Shown here: positions 47,449 to 57,403 of the stretch, piece by piece
Layout of the letters: every line of letters begins with the position of its first letter
Numbering within the stretch: position 1 is the stretch's first letter
From: Yarrowia lipolytica
Taxonomy: Eukaryota; Ascomycota; Dipodascomycetes; Dipodascales
Assembly: GCF_001761485.1 (NCBI RefSeq)
Contig: NC_090774.1
Span: forward strand, 1,426,001 to 1,490,000
Length of the DNA stretch: 64,000 nt
Direction of reading: 5' to 3'
The notes under the pieces: generated by a model
What the model saw: only the letters and a program-made list of their open reading frames with translations
Told to the model about the DNA's origin: nothing
The model's database searches: none
Position numbers and translations under genes: made by a program

Positions 47449-48954
47449 CTAGAAATAATTATTGCCTCTGAGACTCTCGAGAGGATCATGTTTCTTGGGA
47501 GGAGGGGCAGAAGGAGCCTTATCGGGAACATGTAGCTTCATATCTTGAACGCAAGCCCACTCCTTTGAAGAAGGTCCAAACTCCTTGGTTAACGCTGTAA
47601 TGAGCACTCTCAGTTTTTCTTCGAGTACCTCCTTTGAGTTATTTTGTGCCAGTGTTTCTGCGTTCAGGGGTCCCTTGACACTCGTCTTTTTGACACCGTC
47701 AGTCTCCTTTTCCTTTTCCTTTTCCTTTTCCTTTTCCTTTTCCTTTTCCTTTTCCTTTTCCTTTTCCTTTTCCTTCTTGTTCGTTTTCGTCTTCTTTCTG
47801 TTCTTTTCAAACAGAGACCCTCCCATGAGCTCTTCATTGCGGGCATTGAAGTCTTGATCCTTGCTGAACGTGTGTTCCAAAATAGTAGCAAACTCCACGG
47901 CCGAAGTAGCCTTGTTGCCGAGATTCTCAGCCTCCAAGCGCCACTTGAACGGCAGTCGCATCACAACCACATTGTACACGTCCTGGATATCAATGAATCC
48001 TCCAGTGCCAGCTTCCCCGTAAAGACACTTGTTGATTTCTCGCTCAGATTGGGCTCTGCTGACAAGACGAGCCACGTACGAAAGATACCGCTTGAGTCCA
48101 CCCCGTTTCGAAACTGCCACGTTTTCAAGCAACGACATTGTGTGAGAAACGAACTCCTCGTCGTCCTTGATGGCAGCAAACTCGCTGACCACAAACCGTC
48201 TGATTTCGCGCCACGAGCCTGCCAACACCCGTTGGTGCATTTCCTTGGCGTCATCCTCAATCTCCAGCTTGTCTAGGCCTTCCACCTCAAACGTTCTGTA
48301 TCCAAACTCGGCTTCCAGACTGTAGATGACTCCTAGAGACACAAAGAATGGGAGGTAATAAACAAGATAAAACTCCAGGTTCTCCACATCATGATCTCCG
48401 TTCCATGCAGCAAATATCGCTCGGATGATCGCCTCGTACTCCCAGATAAAAGTACGCATATCTGTAGCTCCTACCCACTTCATGAGGTTGGACGTCTCAC
48501 TCAACTGCTCGGATGTGAAGGGAATGTGTAGCTTGTTGGGATCTGCGGGAAACGGCGCCTCGTCGTTGTCGAGCTTGACCATTGAAAAGGTCTTCTCCAG
48601 CTGGTCTTCGTGGATAATTATCGTCTTGCCAAGAATAGCCTCTCCATCCGAGGCAGAATGCATGCTGGAGTTGCGATCTGGACCCATAAGATCCGGAACG
48701 TCATTTCCGCTCGCCTTGATCGAGTTGGTGAGTTCCTCCATCTCCTGCTGCGTCAACTCGCCCTCCTCATCGCCTGACTGTATCGTCTCATCCATTTCTT
48801 CAATCTTGCCGTTGGAGTGCTCCACCAGCACCTCCAGAGCCGATGAAAGCGATCGTTTTTCCATCGGGTTGAGCTGGTTGAACACGTCCCACACCTGTTC
48901 CATGGTGATCTCTCCCATGTCCGGGAACCCCTGTTTTTTCAGTATCTCGTCCAT
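47449..48954 (-). CDS. Unrecognised 501-residue protein with KE repeat and faint Gag-like core
   Basis: One intact frame from ATG 48954. Residues 1-120: acidic helical region (EITMEQVWDVFNQLNPMEKRSL; ELTQQEMEELT). Residues about 150-370: Trp/Tyr/Phe-rich all-helical core (WVGATDMRTFIWEYEAIIRA, FYLVYYLPFFVSLGVIY, SWREIRRFVVSEF, VYNVVVMRLPFKWRLEAENLG). Residues about 394-417: uninterrupted Lys-Glu dipeptide repeat encoded by a CCTTTT microsatellite on the plus strand. The tail is Pro/Lys-rich. The core's order recalls capsid parts of LTR-retrotransposon Gag: a D-x-x-x-F-x-x-x-(Y/F)-E helix, a W-x-x-(I/L)-x-x-F helix, a late arginine-rich helix. There is no zinc knuckle, no protease or pol nearby and no repeats at the ends, so this may be coincidence or a very old domesticated gene. 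Function unknown. Confidence 0.7.
   Translation of the reverse strand: MDEILKKQGFPDMGEITMEQVWDVFNQLNPMEKRSLSSALEVLVEHSNGKIEEMDETIQSGDEEGELTQQEMEELTNSIKASGNDVPDLMGPDRNSSMHSASDGEAILGKTIIIHEDQLEKTFSMVKLDNDEAPFPADPNKLHIPFTSEQLSETSNLMKWVGATDMRTFIWEYEAIIRAIFAAWNGDHDVENLEFYLVYYLPFFVSLGVIYSLEAEFGYRTFEVEGLDKLEIEDDAKEMHQRVLAGSWREIRRFVVSEFAAIKDDEEFVSHTMSLLENVAVSKRGGLKRYLSYVARLVSRAQSEREINKCLYGEAGTGGFIDIQDVYNVVVMRLPFKWRLEAENLGNKATSAVEFATILEHTFSKDQDFNARNEELMGGSLFEKNRKKTKTNKKEKEKEKEKEKEKEKEKEKEKEKETDGVKKTSVKGPLNAETLAQNNSKEVLEEKLRVLITALTKEFGPSSKEWACVQDMKLHVPDKAPSAPPPKKHDPLESLRGNNYF
47705..47776. repeat. CCTTTT hexanucleotide microsatellite inside a coding region
   Basis: About twelve tandem copies; read on the minus strand it encodes the (KE)n run. 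A multiple of three per unit, so copy changes keep frame. Confidence 0.95.
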
Positions 48955-50261
48955 CGTCGTTCGTGTCAGTGGTGTTTTTTGTTCGTGGTTAATTAGAATT
49001 TTCCAATATTTGATCTGAGTTACGCACCGACAGATGAGGAAGGGCTACAGTAATTTCAACACTGATAGTTTGATACTAGCCAATTTAATGAGAGAATTTA
49101 ATAAACCATTCACTGCACCAGTCGTCAGTTTTAGTACAAGAAACCAACAAAGAGCTGTTCATCTGGCCCATAAGTTCGCCGGTACATACAATAGGATACC
49201 ATTGGAGTTTTTCTCTCAAACACATATGCTCTATAAAACATTGTGATATTCCTAGATCTGTTTCATCAACTATTTTCTTCATTTATCTTTTTATGCGTTC
49301 ACCAAATTACAAGCGCTATACTTAGCTTTAGTTATAGAGCTCCGCTTTTGTTGGGAGTTTAGTTTAATTATAAACCACCACTTCATAACAATCGACATAA
49401 GTATGATACAGTACTCAGACAAACTACTTATTCACCTCACCTCTCACCTCTCACCTCTCACCCTCATGATCATGATCATTTGTTGCAAACTTGCAACATA
49501 TCTGAGAACCCCCTGAACCCGAGAGAAGCACCACTTTCAAACCTAGGCTACCGACTCCTTGTAATGGCGTCGTATCGACGTGATACAGTTCCCCCTCCAC
49601 CTATTTGATGCTGATCGTGCCGTGTGGGAGCTACAGGTAACCATCTAGTTGGAGCTACTGTAGGTCGTCTGGCGACGCCTGGATGAGCAACATGAATCAC
49701 AGAAACACACCACAAGCCGAGCCAAACATCAACTGGAGCAATATTAGCACTGCTACCGGTGTGCATCTACTGTGCTATATACTTACAATGACTACAATAC
49801 AAGTACCACGGTACATTACACCAACACAACGTCTCGTTTTAACAACCCCAACAAGACACACTCAAACCATGATAAGATGTCCGTTCATCGTAAGTTGGGT
49901 GGAGGAGGTTGCACCAGTACAAATAAGAGGAAGGTGTCACAATGTCGAAATTTCAAACTGTCGTATTGTGTCACACGTGACCCCGTGACCCCGTAACCCC
50001 GTGACCCCCCCCACGTTGACCCCATGTCCAACTTTCGGACTCTGTGTTTCACCAGTGGCCGTTTTTGTTATCTTACCGGCGGGGTTTCCGTCCTTGGCAG
50101 CCTGAGAATGCGTCTTATACAACCTAACCTGCCATACAACCTGCCATACAACCTACTTTTACCCCACATTTTCGGACTAGGAGTATATATACTTTTGGTC
50201 TTGTTCCTGTTGCTCAATTCCCCCTCTCCATCGTCTTCTTCGACTCAAATAACCCCCCTTG
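48955..50261. other. Divergent promoter region, KE-repeat gene / acyl-CoA synthetase
   Basis: 1.3 kb without supported genes. Simple repeats: CACCTCT copies at 49436-49460 followed by ATGATCATGATCAT (palindromic, about 49465-49479); GACCCCGT-type repeats at about 49979-50010; CCATACAACCTG copies at about 50133-50155. TATATATA at 50184 is the likely TATA of the synthetase gene. Confidence 0.5.
50184..50191 (+). promoter_or_regulatory. TATA box of the acyl-CoA synthetase gene
   Basis: TATATATA about 71-78 bp before ATG 50262. Confidence 0.45.
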
Positions 50262-52112
50262 ATGCCCCAAATCATTCACAAATCTGCCTGGGGCGATATC
50301 CCTCTATCCACCTTTTTCTACGGAAACGTGACGGACTATCTCCGGAGTAAAAAGTCGTTTGGATCCGACAAAATCGGCTACATTGACGCAGAGACGGGCG
50401 AGGGAATCACCTACAAACAGCTGTGGAAATTGGCCAATGGAATCTCGGCCGTATTGTACCATCACTATGGTATCGGACACGCCAGAGCTCCTGTAGCTTC
50501 GGATCATACTCTCGGAGACGTGGTGATGCTGCATGCTCCAAACTCGCGGTTCTTCCCCTCCTTGCACTATGGAATGCTCGATATGGGATGCACTATCACC
50601 TCTGCAAGCGTGTCTTATGATGTAGCTGATCTGGCTCATCAATTGCGAGTCACGGACGCTAGTCTTGTCCTGTGCTACCAGGAAAAAGAAAACAACGTGC
50701 GACAAGCAATCAAAGAAGCCCAAAAAGATGCTGCCTTCCCGGGAATCACCCATCCAGTGAGAATTCTGCTCATTGAGAATCTACTCACAATGGCCTGCAA
50801 TATTTCGGAAGAAAAGATCAACTCGGCCATGGCCAGAAAGTTCGAATACTCGCCCCAAGAATGCACCAAGCGAATTGCCTACTTGTCAATGTCGTCAGGG
50901 ACCACCGGTGGTATCCCCAAGGCTGTAAGACTCACCCATTTCAACATGTCGAGCTGTGATACTCTAGGAACCCTGTCTACTCCTTCCTTTTCTACGGGAG
51001 ATGATATTCGAGTAGCAGCTATCGTTCCAATGACCCATCAGTATGGTCTGACGAAGTTCATTTTCAACATGTGTTCATCTCATGCTACTACTGTTGTTCA
51101 TCGCCAATTCGATCTGGTCAAACTACTCGAGTCCCAGAAGAAGTACAAACTCAACAGACTCATGCTGGTGCCTCCTGTGATTGTCAAGATGGCCAAAGAT
51201 CCGGCCGTGGAGCCTTACATTCCCTCCCTGTATGAACATGTCGACTTCATAACTACAGGAGCCGCCCCTCTTCCTGGATCTGCCGTCACAAACCTGCTGA
51301 CTCGAATCACAGGCAACCCTCAAGGCATTCGGCACTCTCAGTCTGGCAGACCTCCACTGACCATCTCTCAGGGTTATGGTCTCACAGAGACTTCCCCTCT
51401 GTGTGCTGTGTTCGATCCCCTTGATCCTGACGTTGATTTCCGATCTGCTGGAAAAGCTACCTCTCATGTCGAGATCCGAATAGTATCTGAAGACGGAGTT
51501 GACCAGCCTCAGCTCAAACTCGACGACTTGTCCCACCTGGACGGCATGTTGAAACGAGATGAGCCTCTGCCTGTGGGAGAGGTGCTTATTAGGGGCCCCA
51601 TGATTATGGACGGATATCACAAGAATCGTCAGTCTTCAGAGGAGTCTTTTGACCGGTCGCAGGAGGACCCCAAAACACTCATTCACTGGCAGGACAAGTG
51701 GCTCAAGACTGGAGATATCGGTATGGTCGACCAAAAGGGCAGACTCATGATAGTGGACCGGAACAAGGAGATGATCAAATCCATGTCCAAACAGGTGGCT
51801 CCGGCTGAACTGGAATCTTTATTGCTGAACCACGACCAGGTCATTGATTGTGCCGTCATTGGAGTCAACTCAGAAGCTAAGGCTACAGAGAGTGCCCGTG
51901 CCTTCTTGGTACTGAAGGACCCATCTTATGATGCTGTAAAGATCAAGGCTTGGTTGGACGGTCAAGTGCCCTCGTATAAACGACTCTACGGAGGAGTGGT
52001 TGTGCTAAAGAACGAACAGATCCCAAAGAATCCCTCTGGAAAGATCCTGAGACGAATTCTGAGAACCAGAAAGGACGATTTCATTCAGGGCATTGATGTG
52101 AGTAAGTTGTAA
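50262..52112 (+). CDS. Peroxisomal acyl-CoA synthetase, 4-coumarate-CoA-ligase-like
   Basis: 616 residues from ATG 50262. An ANL-superfamily enzyme that activates a carboxylic acid through an acyl-adenylate to its CoA thioester. Motifs: P-loop YLSMSSGTTGGIPKAVRLTH (about 207-226), HQYGLTKFIFNM, GYGLTETSPLC (the YGxTE motif A5), KTGDIGMVDQKGRLMIVDRNKEMIKSMSKQVAP (A7/A8 hinge with the conserved Asp and Arg), and catalytic Lys594 in KNPSGKILRR (A10). The C-terminus is -SKL, a perfect PTS1, so it acts in the peroxisome matrix. Y. lipolytica has an expanded family of such peroxisomal 4CL-like proteins (AAL genes) thought to activate medium-chain or unusual acids for beta-oxidation; this appears to be one, but I cannot say which. 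Convergent with the PUF gene (139 bp apart). Confidence 0.94.
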   Translation: MPQIIHKSAWGDIPLSTFFYGNVTDYLRSKKSFGSDKIGYIDAETGEGITYKQLWKLANGISAVLYHHYGIGHARAPVASDHTLGDVVMLHAPNSRFFPSLHYGMLDMGCTITSASVSYDVADLAHQLRVTDASLVLCYQEKENNVRQAIKEAQKDAAFPGITHPVRILLIENLLTMACNISEEKINSAMARKFEYSPQECTKRIAYLSMSSGTTGGIPKAVRLTHFNMSSCDTLGTLSTPSFSTGDDIRVAAIVPMTHQYGLTKFIFNMCSSHATTVVHRQFDLVKLLESQKKYKLNRLMLVPPVIVKMAKDPAVEPYIPSLYEHVDFITTGAAPLPGSAVTNLLTRITGNPQGIRHSQSGRPPLTISQGYGLTETSPLCAVFDPLDPDVDFRSAGKATSHVEIRIVSEDGVDQPQLKLDDLSHLDGMLKRDEPLPVGEVLIRGPMIMDGYHKNRQSSEESFDRSQEDPKTLIHWQDKWLKTGDIGMVDQKGRLMIVDRNKEMIKSMSKQVAPAELESLLLNHDQVIDCAVIGVNSEAKATESARAFLVLKDPSYDAVKIKAWLDGQVPSYKRLYGGVVVLKNEQIPKNPSGKILRRILRTRKDDFIQGIDVSKL

Positions 52113-52251
52113 ACTGTTAATGGACATTTAGCTAAAAAACTACAAGTATTATAATTGTACAAGTAGAATGAACTCGTAGTGTGTTATAATGTAGAAGCGA
52201 TCAAAACCAACCCACTGACCCATACTTAGACATATTTACATTATTTACATA

Positions 52252-54646
52252 CTATTCGCCACCTTCGGACAAAAGAACTAGACGCTCGATGGAAGCCAGA
52301 TGCTTGCCGTAACTGTACTTCTTCAACGACGCCAGATGAGGCTTAATGATGCTCACCAAAAGATCGAAATCCTCTCCCTCGCTGACATCCAGCAGCTTTT
52401 GGATCACGTAGTTGGCAAACTGATCCTTCATCATGACGGTAATGGGGAGAGTGCCATCCTCCCGCTCGGTGGCAATCTCTTCAATCAGAGCCCGACGCTG
52501 CCGTCGGTTACCGTAGATGACACACTTCTCCACAACGTTGGACGCAAACTTGTGTCGCGAGAAGATGAGCACGTGCTGCTTAATCACCAGCATCATGGCC
52601 TCCTTATCGTCAGGAGCGCCCTGCTCCAACACATGCTGAATCACATAGTTTCCATATTGGTCCTGGATCAAGTGGTAGGCGTAGTTGTGCAGCTCGGCCA
52701 GAATGGCCGCCTGGGCCTCTTCACAGTGCTCGAGCATTCGCTGAATGACTCGGCAACCGTAAGGATGTGTGGCCAGCTGGTACACCTGCTCGTTGAACGC
52801 GTTGATAATAAACTGAATGTGCTGAGGGGGAATCTTCTCAATGGCCTTTTGGATCACATGGTTTCCGTTCTGGTCCTTGACACATCGCAGCACATGCTTA
52901 TCTAGCTCATTGATCAGGTGCGCCTGTTTGGCAGTGTCGACGTACTCAATGGCCTTCTGGACGACACGGCAGCCATACATCTGCAGCGACAGGCTGAGCA
53001 CGTGACCCTCCATCTGCTTGGTTAGAACAGCCTTTTGGGCGTTGCTACCGTGCACAAAGAACTTCTGGACCACATAGTTGCCAAACACGTCGGTCATAAG
53101 CTGCAGAGAAGAAGGACGGATTTCCTCGAAAATCGCGCTTTTCTCCTCACCGCTGGCAGACTCGAGCTGCTGCTGGATGAACCGAGATCCATGCTGGTCA
53201 CCACTGAACTCCACGATGTGGCCCTGGAGGTCCTTGAGCTCGAACTTCTTGGACTTGTTGTTTCGGAACTCTTCAAGCAGGGGAGATCGGTAGCCATCTC
53301 GCTTTCGTCGCGATGATGACGAGGGAGGAGCGCTGGCAGCACTGTTGGTGTCTCGGGACTCAACTCGGGGAGGAGTAGGGGTGGTTGGCACCGCGGTGGT
53401 TGCAGGAACAGAAGCAATGTCAGCCTCAGGTGCAGCAACCACACTGGCTTTATTAGTAGGGGTGCGCGTAGTGACGGGCTTTGCGACAATCTGCTCAGGA
53501 GAGCCCTTCTTCTTGGATACTTCGACTTCGTCGTCCAAGCCGTTGGGGAAGAACTCCTTGACGCCGTACTTGCGGGGTGAGGGTCTGCCTCGGAAGCCAT
53601 AAAAGTCGTGGCCGTTGGAAACAGCGGCTGTGGGAGCCTGTGGCGACTGCGTGAGTCCGGCCATGCCGGGCATGCCTCCCATGCTGGGCATGCCTCCCAT
53701 GGTCATACTAGCGGGTCCAATGGGAGCACCAGAGGCAGGAAGACCACTGGGAGCAACACCCGCAACATTAGGCAGTCCTGCACCTACACCAGTACCTGCA
53801 GCGCCCATGTCAGCGCCGTAGTCATAGTATCTCTCGTAGGGCACAAACGGAGTGAAGGTCTGCATCTGGTCCGTGACCTCGTCAATATGCAGCTTGGTCT
53901 GCTGGGCAGGAGGAGAACCCGTATTGTTCCAGATGGGGCTGGCGGACGAGGTGGAAGTTCGTCGAGAAACCAGTCCAAAACCAGAAGCGTCTTCGGGTGA
54001 AGCCTTTCGAGAGCCCAGGTTGAGCTCTGCGTCTCTTGTGGCGTCTCCGATGTTGGAGAACCGGGACAAAAATGAGCTTCCACTGGCAGGGATGGGCGCG
54101 TGGGCCTGAGACGGGTTGAAGATTTCCGGGGCCTGTAGGTGGGGCCGCTGCATTTCCACGTCGTTGAAGCTGAAGTGTTTGGAGGCAAACTGGTGGTCGG
54201 GGTGTGGCAGCATGGAGGAGTCTCTGCGGATATCATTGCCAGAGCGGATGAGGGAAATGCCGCCGGAAAAGGAGCCGCTTCGGATGGGGTTGTATGCGGG
54301 GTTGATTTCTTCTCCTTGCGAGTTTTTGCGGCCCACGCCACCGGGGGCCAGGTCTCGTTCTTGTTGGAAGGACGGGGCTCGGGACCATGTTGGGGTGTCT
54401 GTGTTAGTTGGGGGCCCGTACGGGACTATGTGGCTCTTGTTATACTCACCCCATATGCCTCGGGAGGGCGGAGACCGGTCCCAATTGTTGGACTGGGCGC
54501 GGCCGGTCATGTTCTGTTGTTAGTGGGGTTGTGACTGGGTTGCACGAGCAATCTGGCGGTGGATGCTGATGGGGCTGCTTGAGGAACAAAGTGACTGGAC
54601 TCACCTGGTAGGGGTTATTTGTATCTGTGTAGGTGGTGCTCGCCAT
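52252..54646 (-). CDS. PUF3: Pumilio-family mRNA-binding protein, Puf3 type, two introns
   Basis: Exons on the minus strand: 54646-54605, 54513-54450 and 54398-52252, giving 750 residues starting [25 protein letters not shown]. Intron 1 (91 nt) starts GTGAGT and ends CACTAACAACAG. Intron 2 (51 nt) starts GTGAGT and ends AACTAACACAG; it is stop-free and in frame. The N-terminal ~400 residues are low-complexity (Ser/Pro/Gly; [15 protein letters not shown] repeat). Residues about 403-745 are a PUM homology domain: an N-terminal cap ([21 protein letters not shown]) then eight repeats, with recognition triplets visible in SRFIQQ, NYVVQK, CRVVQK, NHVIQK, CRVIQR, NYVIQH, SNVVEK and NYVIQK. That series matches Puf3, which binds UGUAnAUA 3' UTR sites of nuclear mRNAs for mitochondrial proteins and localises or destabilises them. 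Confidence 0.94.
54399..54449 (-). other. 51-nt intron 2 of the PUF3 gene
   Basis: GTGAGT donor and CTAAC-ACAG acceptor; retention would insert 17 codons without a stop. Confidence 0.8.
54514..54604 (-). other. 91-nt intron 1 of the PUF3 gene
   Basis: GTGAGT donor directly after CAG (codon 14) and CACTAACAACAG acceptor. Retention shifts the frame. Confidence 0.82.
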
Positions 54647-56399
54647 GTTATGGGGCCCGGGGTTATGGGAGCTGGGGGATTGCGTACTTTTCCGAGCTGC
54701 TTTGTTGGGTGGAAAATGCAACGTCTTGGAGGGCGTGGGAATGAGTTTTTTTTTCAAAAGCGGGTCCGCGAATTGCGCCGTGTCGAGAGCTGTCGGTCAG
54801 CTGAGGGGCGTCGGGGGGTTGCGGGTCCTCGTGTGTTGGCTGATGAATACAGTACTATCTTCACTATCGCGGTGGAGACGGAAGCTTTTCGCCTTTAGGG
54901 TCTGCTTCTGTTTTACTCCCACAGTGGTGTCGGTAGTGTGCTGGAAGGGCGGGCTTAGAGTTTGGATGGTGCAATTGACGGGTTAGGGTGGTCCGACATA
55001 GAGTACCCGGTAATGAGCGGGGAGTGGACGTTTGACCGGTCGAAACCGGCATGGATTGGCTCCAAATGCCCCAAAGGGGTGCCCGGGTCTTTTTTTTCCC
55101 CCGCGTATTCGCCCTGCCCCGCCCCCACAACCATCCAGCTCCACCTGCTTCATTTCACTCTCCTGCGCTTACTCACATGAGCGGAAGCCAAACTTAGCTA
55201 CGCCTCTAGCCCAATACTAGCTGGTGCAATACCGAAGGGCGTGTCTGACGGCTTCCCCTCATCATGGCGGGTGTGGTGCGAGCGGCTCGGGTTATGGAAG
55301 ATGCGAGTGTGCCGGGGTCTCGACATTGTGACAATCACAAAACCCATATAATAAACGCCTCGTTTACATAATCATGGTTTCATTTCGCAATTGGTGCATG
55401 AAACGACCGTTTTAAGAGGCGGCATGCAGTTTTTATTTCTTTCTTACCCCCCAAAAGGCGCGGTACGAGTGTACGTAATCCGGTGGGCAGCCTTGTTAGA
55501 CGCATTTGCGGCTTGGCTCCCGCGTCACCGGCGGCCAAAGTGTCACGATGACTCAGCGAATGGGTAATCAGGAGTAATCAATACCCAAATTGTAATCATA
55601 AATACACTGCGCACCAAAGCATACTCGCACGACACTGGTATAAATGTGGTGGTAATCAGATGCCGCATGTGTTCGTTTTTTGGTGGTGCAGGTTGCTCGG
55701 CTGCAGCATACAGGCATATGGGACTCTAGCCACAGGAGAAGCGGCGTTAATAGTCAGAAAAATACATTGAAAGACCCTTTTGGCCCCATTTGTCCATTTC
55801 CATTTAGTCCTATTTACGATACTAAGTATATCTAATTAATCACCTATATTTAGGACTTGCAGATCCTGATAAGCTTCGATATATAACAATGGATAAGCCA
55901 CAGAGATGGACAAGAGGGGTGATTCAGAATCGGTGAAAAACCAAGGACCCGACTATTTATTTGATGATGATAGGTTTCGTAGATGCGGTAGAATGTCGTG
56001 GTTTGTCTTTGTAGTTTTTTTTCCCCCTGTTTTGGGCTTTTTTGTTTGTTTTTTTTTTTGTTTTTGACGTTGTTTTTTACATGATTTTACATCCCCTATT
56101 CTTCAACTATTATTGTACTGTGGGTATCTTATGCTTATTTCATTGTTGCTCACATCTGTCTCAAGACACGCAATGGAATGGATTGACACTGCCCATCATT
56201 GATGCGCAACGGTTTCGTGCACGTTCGCTAAAGTCACGCCTTTTTTGTTCAGTTGCTACGACCGACACTTCTCACTCATGCTTACTAATCATCCCAACGC
56301 ACCACCACTACAGTACACAATTAGTAACACGCACACCATGCACACTGAGTTAATGCAGAACGCGACGCGACTTGGTTTCTTCTCCCTCTTCAACTACGC
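54647..56399. other. Divergent promoter region PUF3 / ECO1
   Basis: 1.75 kb. No supported gene. T-rich runs at 56016-56065 and an ACGCGACGCGA element close to the ECO1 ATG. Open frames of 60-117 codons just left of 55200 have no recognisable content. Confidence 0.45.
56360..56370 (+). promoter_or_regulatory. Overlapping ACGCGA pair (MCB-like) before ECO1
   Basis: ACGCGACGCGA, two overlapping ACGCGA hexamers, 30-40 bp before the ECO1 ATG. ACGCGA is a functional variant of the MluI box in several yeasts. Confidence 0.4.
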
Positions 56400-57215
56400 A
56401 TGAAAACATACCGAGCCAAGCGAAAATACCTGTCGGAATCGGAAGACGACGTGTTTTCTTCATCACCAACACAGTCACCCGAAACCTCGCCTCTACAGCC
56501 CCCCAATGAGTCACGACTCAACATAAAAGCAGCTCAAGCCGTCTCGCCATGTCAGAAACGAGCCAAGGTCGTCAAGAAACCAGCAAAAACAAAAGCACCG
56601 GTCCAGATGACCCTGTCGCTGGGACAGACGACTTCTACCACCTGCAAGACGTGTGGAATGACCTACCAGGTGGCTTATGGTCCTGATATCTCTGCTCACA
56701 AGAGCTTTCACAGCACGGCCCTCAACGGACCCAAATGGAAGCCCTCAGTGTCGGCAGTCGTGGTGGACAAATCTAAGACGTACACAGTGTACAAGTCGCG
56801 GCTGTTGAGTCATCCCTGTGTCAGCCAGTTTCTGAAACTCGTCAACTCGGAACTCAATGCGCCAGAGCCCATTCTGTCCTCTCAGGCAGCTGTCTACGTC
56901 TACGTGGTGGATCAGCGGGCAGTAGGATGCGTGCTAGTGGATAGAATCACAAAATGCCGTCACGTGGACATTCAGACTGGTACTTTGGGCCTCAAAGAGT
57001 ACCCTGCAGTCATGGGAGTGTCTCGAATGTACGTGTCGCAGCTGTTTCGACGAACGGGCATCGTGACCAAGTTGCTGGACCTGGCGAAAAGTGACTTCAT
57101 CTACGGAATGGAGCTTGAAAAGAACCAAGTGGCATTCACTCAGCCAAGCGAGGGAGGTCTAAAGGTGGCCGAAAACTGGGCGGGGACCGTTCGTGTCTAC
57201 AGAGAGGGAGAGTAG
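56400..57215 (+). CDS. ECO1: Cohesin N-acetyltransferase Eco1
   Basis: 271 residues. Acetylates cohesin Smc3 during S phase to lock sister-chromatid cohesion. Disordered basic N-terminus (1-75) with S/TP sites, then the Eco1 C2H2 zinc finger: C82, C85, H100, H104 in TCKTCGMTYQVAYGPDISAHKSFH, and the GNAT-like domain (about 110-271). Diagnostic C-terminal blocks: GVSRMYVSQLFRRTGIVTKLLDLA (acetyl-CoA-binding loop R/Q-x-x-G-x-G/A in its Eco1 form), FIYGMELEKNQVAFTQPSEGGLKVAENW with the SEGGxxxAENW signature. Length and domain order equal those of budding-yeast Eco1 (281). No PIP box is obvious apart from the QMTLSLGQ segment near 69-76, which sits where the PCNA-binding motif lies in other Eco1 proteins. 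Convergent with the WD40 gene. Confidence 0.97.
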   Translation: MKTYRAKRKYLSESEDDVFSSSPTQSPETSPLQPPNESRLNIKAAQAVSPCQKRAKVVKKPAKTKAPVQMTLSLGQTTSTTCKTCGMTYQVAYGPDISAHKSFHSTALNGPKWKPSVSAVVVDKSKTYTVYKSRLLSHPCVSQFLKLVNSELNAPEPILSSQAAVYVYVVDQRAVGCVLVDRITKCRHVDIQTGTLGLKEYPAVMGVSRMYVSQLFRRTGIVTKLLDLAKSDFIYGMELEKNQVAFTQPSEGGLKVAENWAGTVRVYREGE

Positions 57216-57403
57216 ACTTGGAGACGTGCGAGGAAAGGCTGGAATTTGCATTCTTCCAGCGAGCATTGGCATTACTCAATATCATAGCATTAATACAAGT
57301 TGAGTACGTACAAGTAATTATAAGTACAAGGAGTAAATCTTAGACAATGCTCATATAGTAAACTAGATGAAGTCAGAAGCGTTAGTGGCAATAAATAAAA
57401 GGG

